The notes under the pieces: model-generated
Seen by the model: the letters and a program-made list of their open reading frames with translations, nothing else
Databases searched by the model: none
What the model was told of the DNA's origin: nothing
Assembly (NCBI RefSeq): GCF_947489565.1
Contig: NZ_CANLEA010000038.1
Location: 1-33,720, forward strand
Source: an uncultured Kordia sp.
Lineage (GTDB): Bacteria; Bacteroidota; Bacteroidia; Flavobacteriales; Flavobacteriaceae
Length of the DNA stretch: 33,720 bases
Direction: 5' to 3'
Part shown: in pieces, positions 22,381-29,153 of the stretch
Numbering within the stretch: the stretch's first letter is position 1
Layout: every line of letters begins with the position of its first letter
Made by a program: the position numbers and the translations under genes

Positions 22381-24132
22381 ATGAAGCGACTGTATTTTCC
22401 CTTTATTTTTTCCCTTTTCTCCTTTTACATACATGCACAAGATCAACAACAAGTAGTGTTGGAAATGGACTCATTGCAGAGTTTTTCTGCGGATTCCTTA
22501 AAGTCACTAGCTGTTTCCAGTCGATATAAGAATCCGCTGCGAGCAAAAAGCTATGCTTTGGCATATTATACCAGAGCAAAAAGTCAAAATGATATTCAAA
22601 ATAGATATAATGCAGCTTATTTGAATGCAGAAATTTATAATGTGCTAGGAGAAAAAGATAGCGCCCATTTTTTTGTAGATGAATCTATGCAGATTGCATT
22701 GAAAGCGAACAAAGAAGAAGATTACTATAATAGTTTGCGTTTAAAAGGAGGTATTTGCTTTAGTTATGACGATTATGCAAATGCTATTTTACATTATACG
22801 CAAGTTTATAAATACTTTGAAGAAAGAAATGATATCGTTAGACTGGCAAAAATTAGGCATAATATTGCATTAGTTGAAAATCAAATTGGTCGACGAAAAC
22901 AGGCATTGATGAAGGTAAAAGAAAACCTTCGTTTGTATGATGAAGGAATTCTTGAGAAAGAACCTAAAATGGCAGAATATTTAAATACACTATTGAATTT
23001 AAGCAATATTTATACAACCATTGCAGATGATTTTACGAATGATAGATTGCAGTATTTGGACTCAGCAACTACATACAGTGCTTTAGGATTGCACAAGAGT
23101 TTAGAAGCAAGTGATTTAGAAATTCACAGTATTTTTCTAGCTATACAAGGAATTATTCATCAAAAAAAAGGGGAATTGTCCAAAGCAGCCGTCAATTTCA
23201 GTGCAGCTGAAAAACTAATACATACACTCGGATTGTACAATCAGCTATCGATCGTCTATTTGCACAAAGGGAAAAACTATTTTTTGCAAAATAATTTTGA
23301 TGATGCATTGAAATATTTATTGAAAACAGATTCCATAATCACTAAAGATGATACCTATTCTCCGCATCTTCAAGAAACATATATTTTATTGGCAACCGTA
23401 TATGAAAAGAAAGGAGACATAAAAAAGTCTTTAAAGTACTTTAAAATCTTTGAGGAAAAGGATACTGAGAACGATATTCTTATTCGTCAAGTATCTGAAA
23501 ATCTTTATAAAAAATATGATATTGTCACCTTTAAAAATAAAATAGAATCACTTACAGATGCTACAAAAACAGCACATTTTAAATCAAAAATATTAATTTA
23601 TGTCTGTGTGTTTTTAGGAATATTTACGATACTAGGTTTTTGGTATTATAAAAATCGTGAAAAAACGTTTAAGAATCGTTTTGATGCAGTTTTAAACGAA
23701 CTAAAGGATTTGGAAAAAATACAAAAAGACAGCGAAGAAAAAACCTCTCAAGCATACAAAATTACAGATGAGAACATTCAAAAAATCTTGGACGGTTTGG
23801 AAAAGTTTGAAAAGAAAGAATTGTTTTTACAAAAGAAATGTACGCTCAATTATGTTGCCAAAAAAGTGAATACCAACAGCACGTATTTATCAAAAACATT
23901 ACAATCACACAAACAGAAAAAATTTGTACAGTACATCACAGATTTGCGTTTGAATTATGCGTTAACACGTTTAAAAAATGACACTCGATTTAGGACCTAT
24001 GACATTAAGTCGATAGCTTCTGAACTTGGATTTAATACAGCAGAATCGTTCTCAAAAGCTTTTAAAAAACGGACAGGTATATATCCTTCGTTTTATATCA
24101 AGAATCTCAATAAAATCAAGGATGAAGCTTAG
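22381..24132 (+). CDS. Membrane-bound TPR / AraC-type regulator
   Basis: The 583-aa protein has an N-terminal signal peptide (MKRLYFPFIFSLFSFYIHAQ) and a periplasmic run of tetratricopeptide-like helices (about 60-390). One membrane segment follows (about 403-422, ILIYVCVFLGIFTILGFWYY), then a short coiled coil and a C-terminal AraC-type DNA-binding domain (about 487-580, with LNYVAKKVNTNSTYLSKTL and IKSIASELGFNTAESFSKAF, the two helix-turn-helix units). This one-protein sensor type is common in Flavobacteria: periplasmic repeats sense a signal or partner, and the cytoplasmic end binds DNA. It is divergent from the cytochrome operon and 99 bp upstream of a lanthipeptide-like precursor, so either may be its target. 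Domain order is clear; the targets are inference. Confidence 0.9.
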   Translation: MKRLYFPFIFSLFSFYIHAQDQQQVVLEMDSLQSFSADSLKSLAVSSRYKNPLRAKSYALAYYTRAKSQNDIQNRYNAAYLNAEIYNVLGEKDSAHFFVDESMQIALKANKEEDYYNSLRLKGGICFSYDDYANAILHYTQVYKYFEERNDIVRLAKIRHNIALVENQIGRRKQALMKVKENLRLYDEGILEKEPKMAEYLNTLLNLSNIYTTIADDFTNDRLQYLDSATTYSALGLHKSLEASDLEIHSIFLAIQGIIHQKKGELSKAAVNFSAAEKLIHTLGLYNQLSIVYLHKGKNYFLQNNFDDALKYLLKTDSIITKDDTYSPHLQETYILLATVYEKKGDIKKSLKYFKIFEEKDTENDILIRQVSENLYKKYDIVTFKNKIESLTDATKTAHFKSKILIYVCVFLGIFTILGFWYYKNREKTFKNRFDAVLNELKDLEKIQKDSEEKTSQAYKITDENIQKILDGLEKFEKKELFLQKKCTLNYVAKKVNTNSTYLSKTLQSHKQKKFVQYITDLRLNYALTRLKNDTRFRTYDIKSIASELGFNTAESFSKAFKKRTGIYPSFYIKNLNKIKDEA

Positions 24133-24145
24133 ATTTATTGGTCGT

Positions 24146-24202
24146 ATTTACATAAATACGACTGTTTCTTCTTGGGAAGATTTTTTTTCAAGATTAACTT
24201 TA
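24146..24202 (+). promoter_or_regulatory. Promoter and dyad of the 77-aa precursor
   Basis: A perfect 22-bp dyad, GTCGTATTTA-CA-TAAATACGAC (24141-24162), includes ATTTA-CA-TAAAT at 24146-24157. TTGG (24172-24175), 19 bp and TAACTTTA (24195-24202) form a promoter; the leader is about 26 bases. The dyad centre is near -55, as in the array promoters. It could also act as a weak terminator for the regulator gene. Confidence 0.55.
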
Positions 24203-24231
24203 GCAGCATAAACTTTTTATTACTATTTACA

Positions 24232-24465
24232 ATGAGAAAAAACAGAAAATTAAATCTAAGAAAACTTAGTATTGCTAGACTAGATATGAGTCTTGTAACA
24301 AGAGGTGTTAAAGGAGGAACTGACTTGGGTACAAATGATGTCAATTGTCAAACTAATGAGGTTAACTGTCAGACTTCGGTAAAAACGAGACCTGAATTTA
24401 CCGATCCGAATGGTCCAAATTTATGTGAACCAACTTATACATATCTTGTAGGTCCTTGTATTTAA
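24232..24465 (+). CDS. Class I lanthipeptide-like RiPP precursor, 77 aa
   Basis: The start at 24232 gives the leader MRKNRKLNLRKLSIARLDMS, which fits LxLxKxx(I/V)xxL; an upstream in-frame ATG at 24172 lies within the promoter. GG is at residues 28-29. The 48-residue core contains a tandem duplication, NDVNCQT-NEVNCQT, then a Pro/Asn-rich stretch and an ending of LVGPCI. There are four Cys (39, 46, 65, 76). It is the longest and most distinct precursor in the window. It lies directly after the TPR/AraC regulator gene, has a promoter dyad like the array genes and is followed by a strong terminator. No modification enzyme is adjacent. Confidence 0.8.
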   Translation: MRKNRKLNLRKLSIARLDMSLVTRGVKGGTDLGTNDVNCQTNEVNCQTSVKTRPEFTDPNGPNLCEPTYTYLVGPCI

Positions 24466-24487
24466 ATGCGCTACTTTTAATGTTAAG

Positions 24488-24522
24488 AATCTCCAAGGAT
24501 TACGGTTTTTGGAGATTTTTTT
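24488..24522 (+). terminator. Terminator after the 77-aa precursor
   Basis: AATCTCCAA (24488-24496) pairs perfectly with TTGGAGATT (24509-24517), with a T run to 24522. Confidence 0.9.
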
Positions 24523-24604
24523 ATTTTTTTTACTTTTTTCAATAAAATGTAAAGCATTGTAAATCAGACTATTGCGTATTTTTCAAATTGAAAACCTACT
24601 ATAA

Positions 24605-24671
24605 TTACGGTAAAACCGTAACAGAAGTAATGTTTTATCGTATCCACCTCACGAGATATAGTTTAATTTTG
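24605..24671 (+). promoter_or_regulatory. TTACGG-N5-CCGTAA dyad and promoter of a candidate small RNA
   Basis: A perfect dyad, TTACGG-TAAAA-CCGTAA (24605-24621), lies 42 bp before a perfect -7 box TAATTTTG (24664-24671). No convincing -33 box is seen. The dyad equals the one at 1757-1773. Confidence 0.5.
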
Positions 24672-24674
24672 TTA

Positions 24675-24768
24675 AAAACATATTGAGGTTTAGGGGAATC
24701 TCATTATAATAGTATTATTCTATTAGATAAAAGGGAGATCATGCTTGTGATTACTCCCTTTTTTTTTT
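24675..24768 (+). ncRNA. Candidate small RNA, about 94 nt
   Basis: A perfect -7 box ends four bases before 24675. An intrinsic terminator, AAAAGGGAG (24729-24737) with CTCCCTTTT (24755-24763) and eight Ts, ends at 24768. Two smaller hairpins, TGAG...CTCA and TAATAG-TATTATT-CTATTA, lie between. There is no coding frame beyond a few codons. A promoter and terminator with no gene between them suggest a small regulatory RNA. I do not recognise its family. Confidence 0.5.
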
Positions 24769-24953
24769 AGTGTTGCTGAGGAAACTTAGAGAAATATAAA
24801 AGTTAGTTATGTATTAAATCGAGAAATTAGGGGGTCTCATTTAGTAGTGAAAATAACTTCCATTAACCTAAAAAGGGATTTCCCAAACTTTCGACTCTTC
24901 CAAACAATTCAGCAGTATTTATTTTCAAAAATAGTTCCAAAAAGGCTGCGTGA

Positions 24954-25009
24954 ATTTATAAATATCACGATACTTTTTTATTTAGAATAAATTAAAATAA
25001 CTACATTTG
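24954..25009 (+). promoter_or_regulatory. Promoter and ATTTATAAAT operator of the 53-aa peptide gene
   Basis: CGTGA-ATTTATAAAT-A-TCACG (24949-24969) is an extended dyad with ATTTATAAAT at 24954-24963. A perfect -7 box TACATTTG (25002-25009) follows after 38 bp, giving a 26-base leader. The spacing equals that of the lanthipeptide-like promoters. Confidence 0.6.
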
Positions 25010-25038
25010 TACCCTAATTAATATCTAAATAAATTCTT

Positions 25039-25200
25039 ATGTCTTTTTTAATCGCCATCGAAGATGCTCCTGCAAAATCGAAGAAAAAAATTAAGATTGC
25101 ACAGAGTGTAAAAAGCAAGTGTTGTAAGAAATACAAAAAAGGAAAGGGCAAGCGCTGTAAACGTTGCCCATGTTTTGATTTATTGAAAAAAGCTTCGTAA
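25039..25200 (+). CDS. Small Cys/Lys-rich protein, 53 aa
   Basis: The frame begins MSFLIAIEDAPAKSKKKIKI and continues with a very basic stretch. It holds five Cys (28, 29, 40, 43, 45) in the pattern CC-x10-C-x2-C-x-C, ending FDLLKKAS. The pattern could bind zinc or a nucleic acid, but no family function is known to me. There is no GG leader, so it is not obviously a RiPP precursor. The coding claim rests on a perfect -7 box at the usual distance, the ATTTATAAAT site, a terminator overlapping the stop, and a composition too ordered for chance. I recall similar short proteins in other Flavobacteria but cannot verify this here. Confidence 0.75.
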   Translation: MSFLIAIEDAPAKSKKKIKIAQSVKSKCCKKYKKGKGKRCKRCPCFDLLKKAS

Positions 25201-25217
25201 AAAGCTTCTGTTTTTTA
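25190..25217. terminator. Bidirectional terminator between the 53-aa gene and the acyl-CoA dehydrogenase
   Basis: AAGCTT (25190-25195) pairs with AAGCTT (25202-25207), each self-complementary. T runs follow on both strands. It overlaps the last codons of the 53-aa frame. Confidence 0.6.
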
Positions 25218-26393
25218 TTTGAAAGCGTTTAATCCAGTAACGTCAAGTCCTGTGATTAATAAGTGAATGTCATGTGTTCCTTCATAAGTAATAACACTTT
25301 CTAAGTTCATCATGTGACGCATAATTGAATATTCACCACTAATTCCCATTCCACCTAACATCTGACGTGCTTCACGGGCAATTTTTAAAGCCATATCCAC
25401 ATTATTACGTTTAGCCATAGAAATTTGTGCAGAAGTAGCTGTACCATTTTCACGCATTACTCCTAAACGCCAAGCCAATAATTGTGCTTTGGTGATTTCA
25501 GTAATCATTTCAGCTAATTTCTTTTGTTGTAATTGAAATTGACCAATAGGTTTTCCAAACTGAATACGTTCTTTACTATAACGTAAAGCAGTATCGTAAC
25601 AATCCATGGCTGCTCCAATAGCTCCCCAAGCAATTCCAAAACGTGCAGAATCTAAACATCCAAGCGGCGCTCCAAGTCCAGATTTTCCTGGTAATAAATT
25701 TTCTTTAGGAACCTTTACGTTGTCAAAAATTAACTCCCCTGTAGCAGAAGCTCTTAATGACCATTTATTATGTGTTTCTGGTGTAGAAAATCCTTCCATA
25801 CCACGCTCAACGATCAATCCGTGAATTCTTCCTTCTTCATTTTTTGCCCAAACCACTGCGATTTGACAAAAAGGTGAGTTTGAAATCCACATTTTCGCAC
25901 CATTCAATAAATAATGATCGCCCATATCTTTATAATTGGTCGTCATTCCTCCAGGATTACTTCCGTGATCAGGTTCTGTTAAACCAAAAGATCCCATCCA
26001 TTCACCAGAAGCTAACTTTGGTAAATATTTTTGGCGTTGTTCTTCGTTTCCGTACTTCCAAATAGGATACATTACTAAAGAAGATTGTACAGATGCTGTA
26101 GAACGAACTCCAGAATCTCCACGCTCAATCTCTTGCATGATCAATCCGTAACTAATTTGGTCTAAGCCAGCACCACCATATTCTGCAGGAATATAAGGTC
26201 CAAAAGCACCAATATCTGCTAACCCATTAATGATTTGTTTTGGAAACTCAGCACGTTGTGCATAGTCTTCTATAATTGGCGAAACGTCTCTCTTTACCCA
26301 TTCGCGGGCTGCATCTCTTACTAATTTATGTTCTTCGGATAAAAGCTCGTCTAAGTTATAGTAATCAGGAGCTTGGAATAAATCTGGTTTCAT
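25215..26393 (-). CDS. gcdH: Glutaryl-CoA dehydrogenase-type acyl-CoA dehydrogenase
   Basis: The 392-aa flavoprotein has the standard acyl-CoA dehydrogenase layout. FGLTEPDHGSNPGGMTT and MWISNSPF form the FAD and acyl sites. RIQFGKPIGQFQLQQKKLAEM and RQMLGGMGISGEYSIMRHMMNLE form the C-terminal bundle. The catalytic Glu is E371 in YEGTHDIH. The segment GVRSTASVQSSLVMYPI, with its Arg, is the signature that binds the glutaryl carboxylate in glutaryl-CoA dehydrogenases. The enzyme oxidises and decarboxylates glutaryl-CoA to crotonyl-CoA in lysine and tryptophan breakdown. The gene is single, with a -7 box overlapping a TTACGG-type dyad about 36 bp upstream of the ATG. Confidence 0.92.
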   Translation of the reverse strand: MKPDLFQAPDYYNLDELLSEEHKLVRDAAREWVKRDVSPIIEDYAQRAEFPKQIINGLADIGAFGPYIPAEYGGAGLDQISYGLIMQEIERGDSGVRSTASVQSSLVMYPIWKYGNEEQRQKYLPKLASGEWMGSFGLTEPDHGSNPGGMTTNYKDMGDHYLLNGAKMWISNSPFCQIAVVWAKNEEGRIHGLIVERGMEGFSTPETHNKWSLRASATGELIFDNVKVPKENLLPGKSGLGAPLGCLDSARFGIAWGAIGAAMDCYDTALRYSKERIQFGKPIGQFQLQQKKLAEMITEITKAQLLAWRLGVMRENGTATSAQISMAKRNNVDMALKIAREARQMLGGMGISGEYSIMRHMMNLESVITYEGTHDIHLLITGLDVTGLNAFK

Positions 26394-26424
26394 TAATCGT
26401 GTGTTTATAGCATTTTTTAATACT

Positions 26425-26446
26425 CAAATTTACGGAATGTCCGCAA
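26425..26446 (-). promoter_or_regulatory. -7 box overlapping a TTACGG-type dyad before gcdH
   Basis: TTACGG-AATGT-CCGCAA (26430-26446) matches the TTACGG-N5-CCGTAA dyad at 11 of 12 arm positions. A perfect -7 box TAAATTTG (minus strand, 26432-26425) overlaps it, a position that suits a repressor. Confidence 0.45.
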
Positions 26447-26497
26447 ATAGCGATCACAAAAGTAATTAATGAAATGTCACAAAACAAAGACAAATTG

Positions 26498-27211
26498 TTA
26501 TAATTTTAAATAAAAGGCTTTTGTGAGTGAAATATAAGCGTCTGTATATTGGTGTCTTGCAGTTTCAATGACTAATTCTTCAATACTATTCGCTTTCTCT
26601 TCAAACGAAAAAGAAATCAAACTGCGTTTAACTTCTGCTTCAGGATTTCCTTTTACATGACAAGTTTTATAAGGAAATAAATTGTTGGCTTTCGCTAGAT
26701 TTACAAAATGCTCATATGCTTTGTGCGGAATAATCGTGTGAAAAGTTCCCGTAGGTTCTAACAAATGTGCAACGCCAGCTAACAATTCTTCAAAAGGTAA
26801 AGCGTCTGTAAAACGTGCCGTATCACGCTGTGTATTGTCTGTTTTGTAATTTTCGGTATAGAAAGGCGGATTGGATACAATTAAATCGTATTTGTCTTCA
26901 ATTTCCGCTACAAATTCATCCAGACCTGCGTGATAACAAAACAATCGATCGCCCCAAGGAGAATTTTCAAAATTATCAACAGCTTGCTCGTACGCATCAT
27001 CATCAATTTCAATGGCATCAATTACTTCTGCATGGGAGCGTTGTGCCAATTGTAGTGCAATCAAACCTGTACCTGCACCAATATCTAAAATAGAAAACGG
27101 ATTACTTTCTATAGAAGTCCAAGCGCCTAACAAAACTCCGTCAGTACCGACTTTCATGGCCGTTCTATCTTGTTGGATGGTAAATTCTTTAAAGCGAAAA
27201 GGTTTGCTCAT
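26498..27211 (-). CDS. trmN6: tRNA1(Val) A37 N6-methyltransferase TrmN6 (YfiC)
   Basis: The 237-aa protein begins FRFKEFTIQQDRTAMKVGTD, the typical opening of the family. It has the S-adenosylmethionine site ILDIGAGTGLIALQLAQR (about residues 41-58) and the N6-adenine methyltransferase motif SNPPFY (about 112-117). The enzyme methylates A37 next to the anticodon of tRNA1(Val). Length is typical. The start is three bases after the stop of the RibA-like gene, so it is the last gene of the rimM unit. Identification is secure; tRNA specificity is by homology. Confidence 0.92.
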   Translation of the reverse strand: MSKPFRFKEFTIQQDRTAMKVGTDGVLLGAWTSIESNPFSILDIGAGTGLIALQLAQRSHAEVIDAIEIDDDAYEQAVDNFENSPWGDRLFCYHAGLDEFVAEIEDKYDLIVSNPPFYTENYKTDNTQRDTARFTDALPFEELLAGVAHLLEPTGTFHTIIPHKAYEHFVNLAKANNLFPYKTCHVKGNPEAEVKRSLISFSFEEKANSIEELVIETARHQYTDAYISLTKAFYLKL

Positions 27212-27214
27212 AAC

Positions 27215-27715
27215 TTATAATTCAAGCGATTTTGTTCCTGAAATTGTAATTCCGTGTTGGGTAAGTGTATTGACTTTCTTCTGATTGTTGGTCAACATGG
27301 TAATCGATTTGATATTCAAGGCTTTTAAAATCTTGGCTGCTGCCGAAAAATCGCGCGCGTCTTTTTGAAAACCTGCGGCTTCATAAGCTTCTGCTTGCGG
27401 CATTCCGGCACGTTTAAAAGGAATACTTTTTAACAAAGCATAATGTCCATTTCCTTTTCCTTCTTGCTCTAGCCATATCACAATTCCGCAACCTTCTTTC
27501 TGAATCAATTGTTGTGCAATGGCCATTTCTTCTCTGCATTCACATTCAACACTATTAAAAATATGTGCATGAATACAGGAAGAATGTACACGACACAATA
27601 CATCTTCTCCTTCAGAAATATCGCCCATATAAAAAGCGATGGCTTCTTTCTGTCCATCATAAAAAAGTACTTCATGAAAAGTTCCGTACTTCGTTTTCAA
27701 ATCGACTTCCGCCAT
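27215..27715 (-). CDS. Divergent GTP cyclohydrolase II (RibA)-like protein
   Basis: I prefer the ATG at 27715, since AGGA lies eight bases before it; another ATG nine bases upstream (27724) follows AGG directly. The 166-aa product is a single RibA domain. The three zinc Cys are kept (RVHSSCIHAHIFNSVECEC), as are QEG, the Asp/Arg pair of KDARDF and LTNNQKK. Compared with E. coli RibA as I remember it, the catalytic Tyr-105 is Ile, QEGRNIGLL is QEGKGNGHY, and the C-terminal 30 residues are missing. It may therefore not make the riboflavin precursor. It sits between rimM and trmN6 in one tight unit, with no rib genes. Fold is secure, activity doubtful. Confidence 0.8.
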   Translation of the reverse strand: MAEVDLKTKYGTFHEVLFYDGQKEAIAFYMGDISEGEDVLCRVHSSCIHAHIFNSVECECREEMAIAQQLIQKEGCGIVIWLEQEGKGNGHYALLKSIPFKRAGMPQAEAYEAAGFQKDARDFSAAAKILKALNIKSITMLTNNQKKVNTLTQHGITISGTKSLEL

Positions 27716-27737
27716 TTTTATCATCCTACATACTTTT

Positions 27738-28265
27738 TTATTGTAAATACAAATCTATCAAGCCTTCGGGCGCTTCTATATGAATGGTTTTATTGTCGCG
27801 ATCTACCTTTTTAATAATATCATCATTCATCGGAATCAAAATCTCAATTGGTCCACGTTCCACTTCAAACAAAGGTTGTGCTGTTGAATCGTTCACACCT
27901 ACAATCGTTCCAACCTTTCCAAAAGAAGCATCTTCAATGGTAAAACCAATAACTTCATGATAATAAAACTTGTTTCCTTCTAACTTTGGTAAGGCTGCTA
28001 ATGGTAAATACAAGTCACATTTCAATAATTGGTCGGCATCTTCTTCTGTGTCTACATCTTCAAACTTCAACCGCAACAAATCTGACTTGTGCAAAGAGGA
28101 TTTCTCAATAAAAAACGGTAAAAAATCACGTCCAAGTTGTACAAAAACAGCATCCAAATCGTCGTATAAATCTGGTTGGTCTGTATCTAGTTTTGCAAGC
28201 AATTCGCCTTTAAAGCTATACTTCTTAACAATTTTTCCTAAATAAAAACAGTCTTCAATTCTCAT
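27738..28265 (-). CDS. rimM: Ribosome maturation factor RimM
   Basis: The 175-aa protein begins MRIEDCFYLGKIVKKYSFKG, the usual RimM N-terminal barrel (LGKI...G..GE). A C-terminal PRC-like barrel follows (YYHEVIGFTIED...GKVGTIVGV, EILIPM). RimM binds S19 and helps assemble the 30S head. I moved the start from an upstream in-frame ATG at 28292 to 28265, because the former lies inside a terminator hairpin and the residues before MRIED do not belong to the family. It follows rpsP, as in many bacteria, but trmD and rplS are absent here. Confidence 0.93.
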   Translation of the reverse strand: MRIEDCFYLGKIVKKYSFKGELLAKLDTDQPDLYDDLDAVFVQLGRDFLPFFIEKSSLHKSDLLRLKFEDVDTEEDADQLLKCDLYLPLAALPKLEGNKFYYHEVIGFTIEDASFGKVGTIVGVNDSTAQPLFEVERGPIEILIPMNDDIIKKVDRDNKTIHIEAPEGLIDLYLQ

Positions 28266-28283
28266 ATCAATATCATAAAAAAA

Positions 28284-28310
28284 GCCTAGCAAATTTAGTA
28301 TTTACTAGGC
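28284..28310 (-). terminator. Hairpin between rpsP and rimM
   Basis: On the minus strand GCCTAG and CTAGGC pair, extended by ATTT/AAAT, and seven Ts follow directly before rimM. It should stop part or all of rpsP transcription. Confidence 0.8.
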
Positions 28311-28336
28311 TAAAAATTATATGTAATATCTATAAT

Positions 28337-28840
28337 TTATTCTTCTTCACCTGCAGGAGCTTCTCCAGCATCTTCAGCTGCATCTTCTACAACAGGAGCA
28401 TTAGCGGCAATACGAGCTTCGTTTACAGCTTTTTCTGCTTCAAAAGCTTTCGCTTTTGCATCAGCTTCAGCTTGCGCTAAACTGTCAACTTTACCTTGTA
28501 CTTTACCTTCTTTAGCTTCAATCCAAGCAGTAAATTTCTCTTCTACTTGCGCTTCCGTTAAAGCACCCTTACGAACTCCACCAAGTAAGTGATTCTTGTA
28601 CATAGCACCTTTGTAAGAAAGGATTGCTCTTGCAGTATCAGTTGGTTGAGCACCGTTTTGTAACCACTGTACAGCGCCATCAACGTTTAAGTCAATAGTT
28701 GCAGGGTTAGTGTTTGGATTGTAAGTACCTAATTTCTCTAAGTATCTACCATCTCTTTTTGCACGCGCATCAGCGGCAACAATCCAGTAAAAAGGTTTTC
28801 CTTTTTTACCGTGTCTTTGTAATCTAATTTTAACAGACAT
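28337..28840 (-). CDS. rpsP: 30S ribosomal protein S16 with long acidic tail
   Basis: The first 80 or so residues ([50 protein letters not shown]) are S16, a primary 16S rRNA-binding protein. The protein is 167 aa instead of about 82 in E. coli. The extra C-terminal half is Ala/Glu/Lys-rich, probably helical, and ends in an acidic [15 protein letters not shown] tail. Long S16 tails are usual in Bacteroidetes. The promoter has a perfect -7 box upstream, and the gene is followed by a terminator before rimM. Confidence 0.97.
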   Translation of the reverse strand: MSVKIRLQRHGKKGKPFYWIVAADARAKRDGRYLEKLGTYNPNTNPATIDLNVDGAVQWLQNGAQPTDTARAILSYKGAMYKNHLLGGVRKGALTEAQVEEKFTAWIEAKEGKVQGKVDSLAQAEADAKAKAFEAEKAVNEARIAANAPVVEDAAEDAGEAPAGEEE

Positions 28841-29153
28841 AAAAATTAATTTGTGAGGTTCTCGACCTCGATTATTAATAAGGCTGCAAAAATACTATTA
28901 TTTCTGAAACACAACTACTTAAAACGACTTTTTTTGGTATTTCCGCCCAGAAAAAGTGCGGTCGTGTCTTCGCTAGTCGCTTTTCTAGCCACAAAAATAG
29001 TTAATAACTTTACACTTAACGTTTCTTTCTGTGGCTAAAAAGAGCTCCAACAAGCCGCTCAACCACTAATACGGTGTTAATAACTCCATCAGAAAAACAG
29101 GAAAAAAAATTGTAATTTTATAGCTTCAAAATCCTCCGATACAACCACGTTAT
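28841..29153. other. Intergenic region between divergent rpsP and dnaE
   Basis: This 313-bp stretch holds no convincing gene. It carries the rpsP promoter (28887-28894), a second perfect minus-strand -7 box TATTTTTG at 28999-28992, and an inverted pair TAGCCACA (28986-28993) / TGTGGCTA (29030-29037) that brackets an AT-rich segment. A 25-codon GTG frame on the minus strand (28992-28915) overlaps the second box and is not credible as a gene. A weak plus-strand -7 box TAATTTTA (29113-29120) could serve dnaE. Confidence 0.5.
28887..28894 (-). promoter_or_regulatory. rpsP promoter -7 box
   Basis: TATTTTTG on the minus strand is a perfect -7 box, 46 bp before the rpsP ATG. A TTG lies 17 bp upstream in the -33 area. 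Confidence 0.6.

Noticed and set aside
24141-24162. The GTCGTATTTA dyad only as terminator of the TPR/AraC gene
   Set aside because: The T run after it is poor, and its position relative to the next promoter matches the operator in four other genes; a minor terminator role remains possible.
28266-28292. Upstream ATG for rimM
   Set aside because: It falls inside the rpsP terminator hairpin, and the extra residues are not part of RimM.
28915-28992. 25-codon minus-strand GTG frame before rpsP
   Set aside because: Its start codon overlaps a -7 box, so a transcript from that promoter would begin inside the frame. No other support.
28853-29038. 61-codon plus-strand frame upstream of dnaE
   Set aside because: It runs through the rpsP promoter and inverted repeats, has no promoter of its own, and gives a composition typical of random AT-rich translation.
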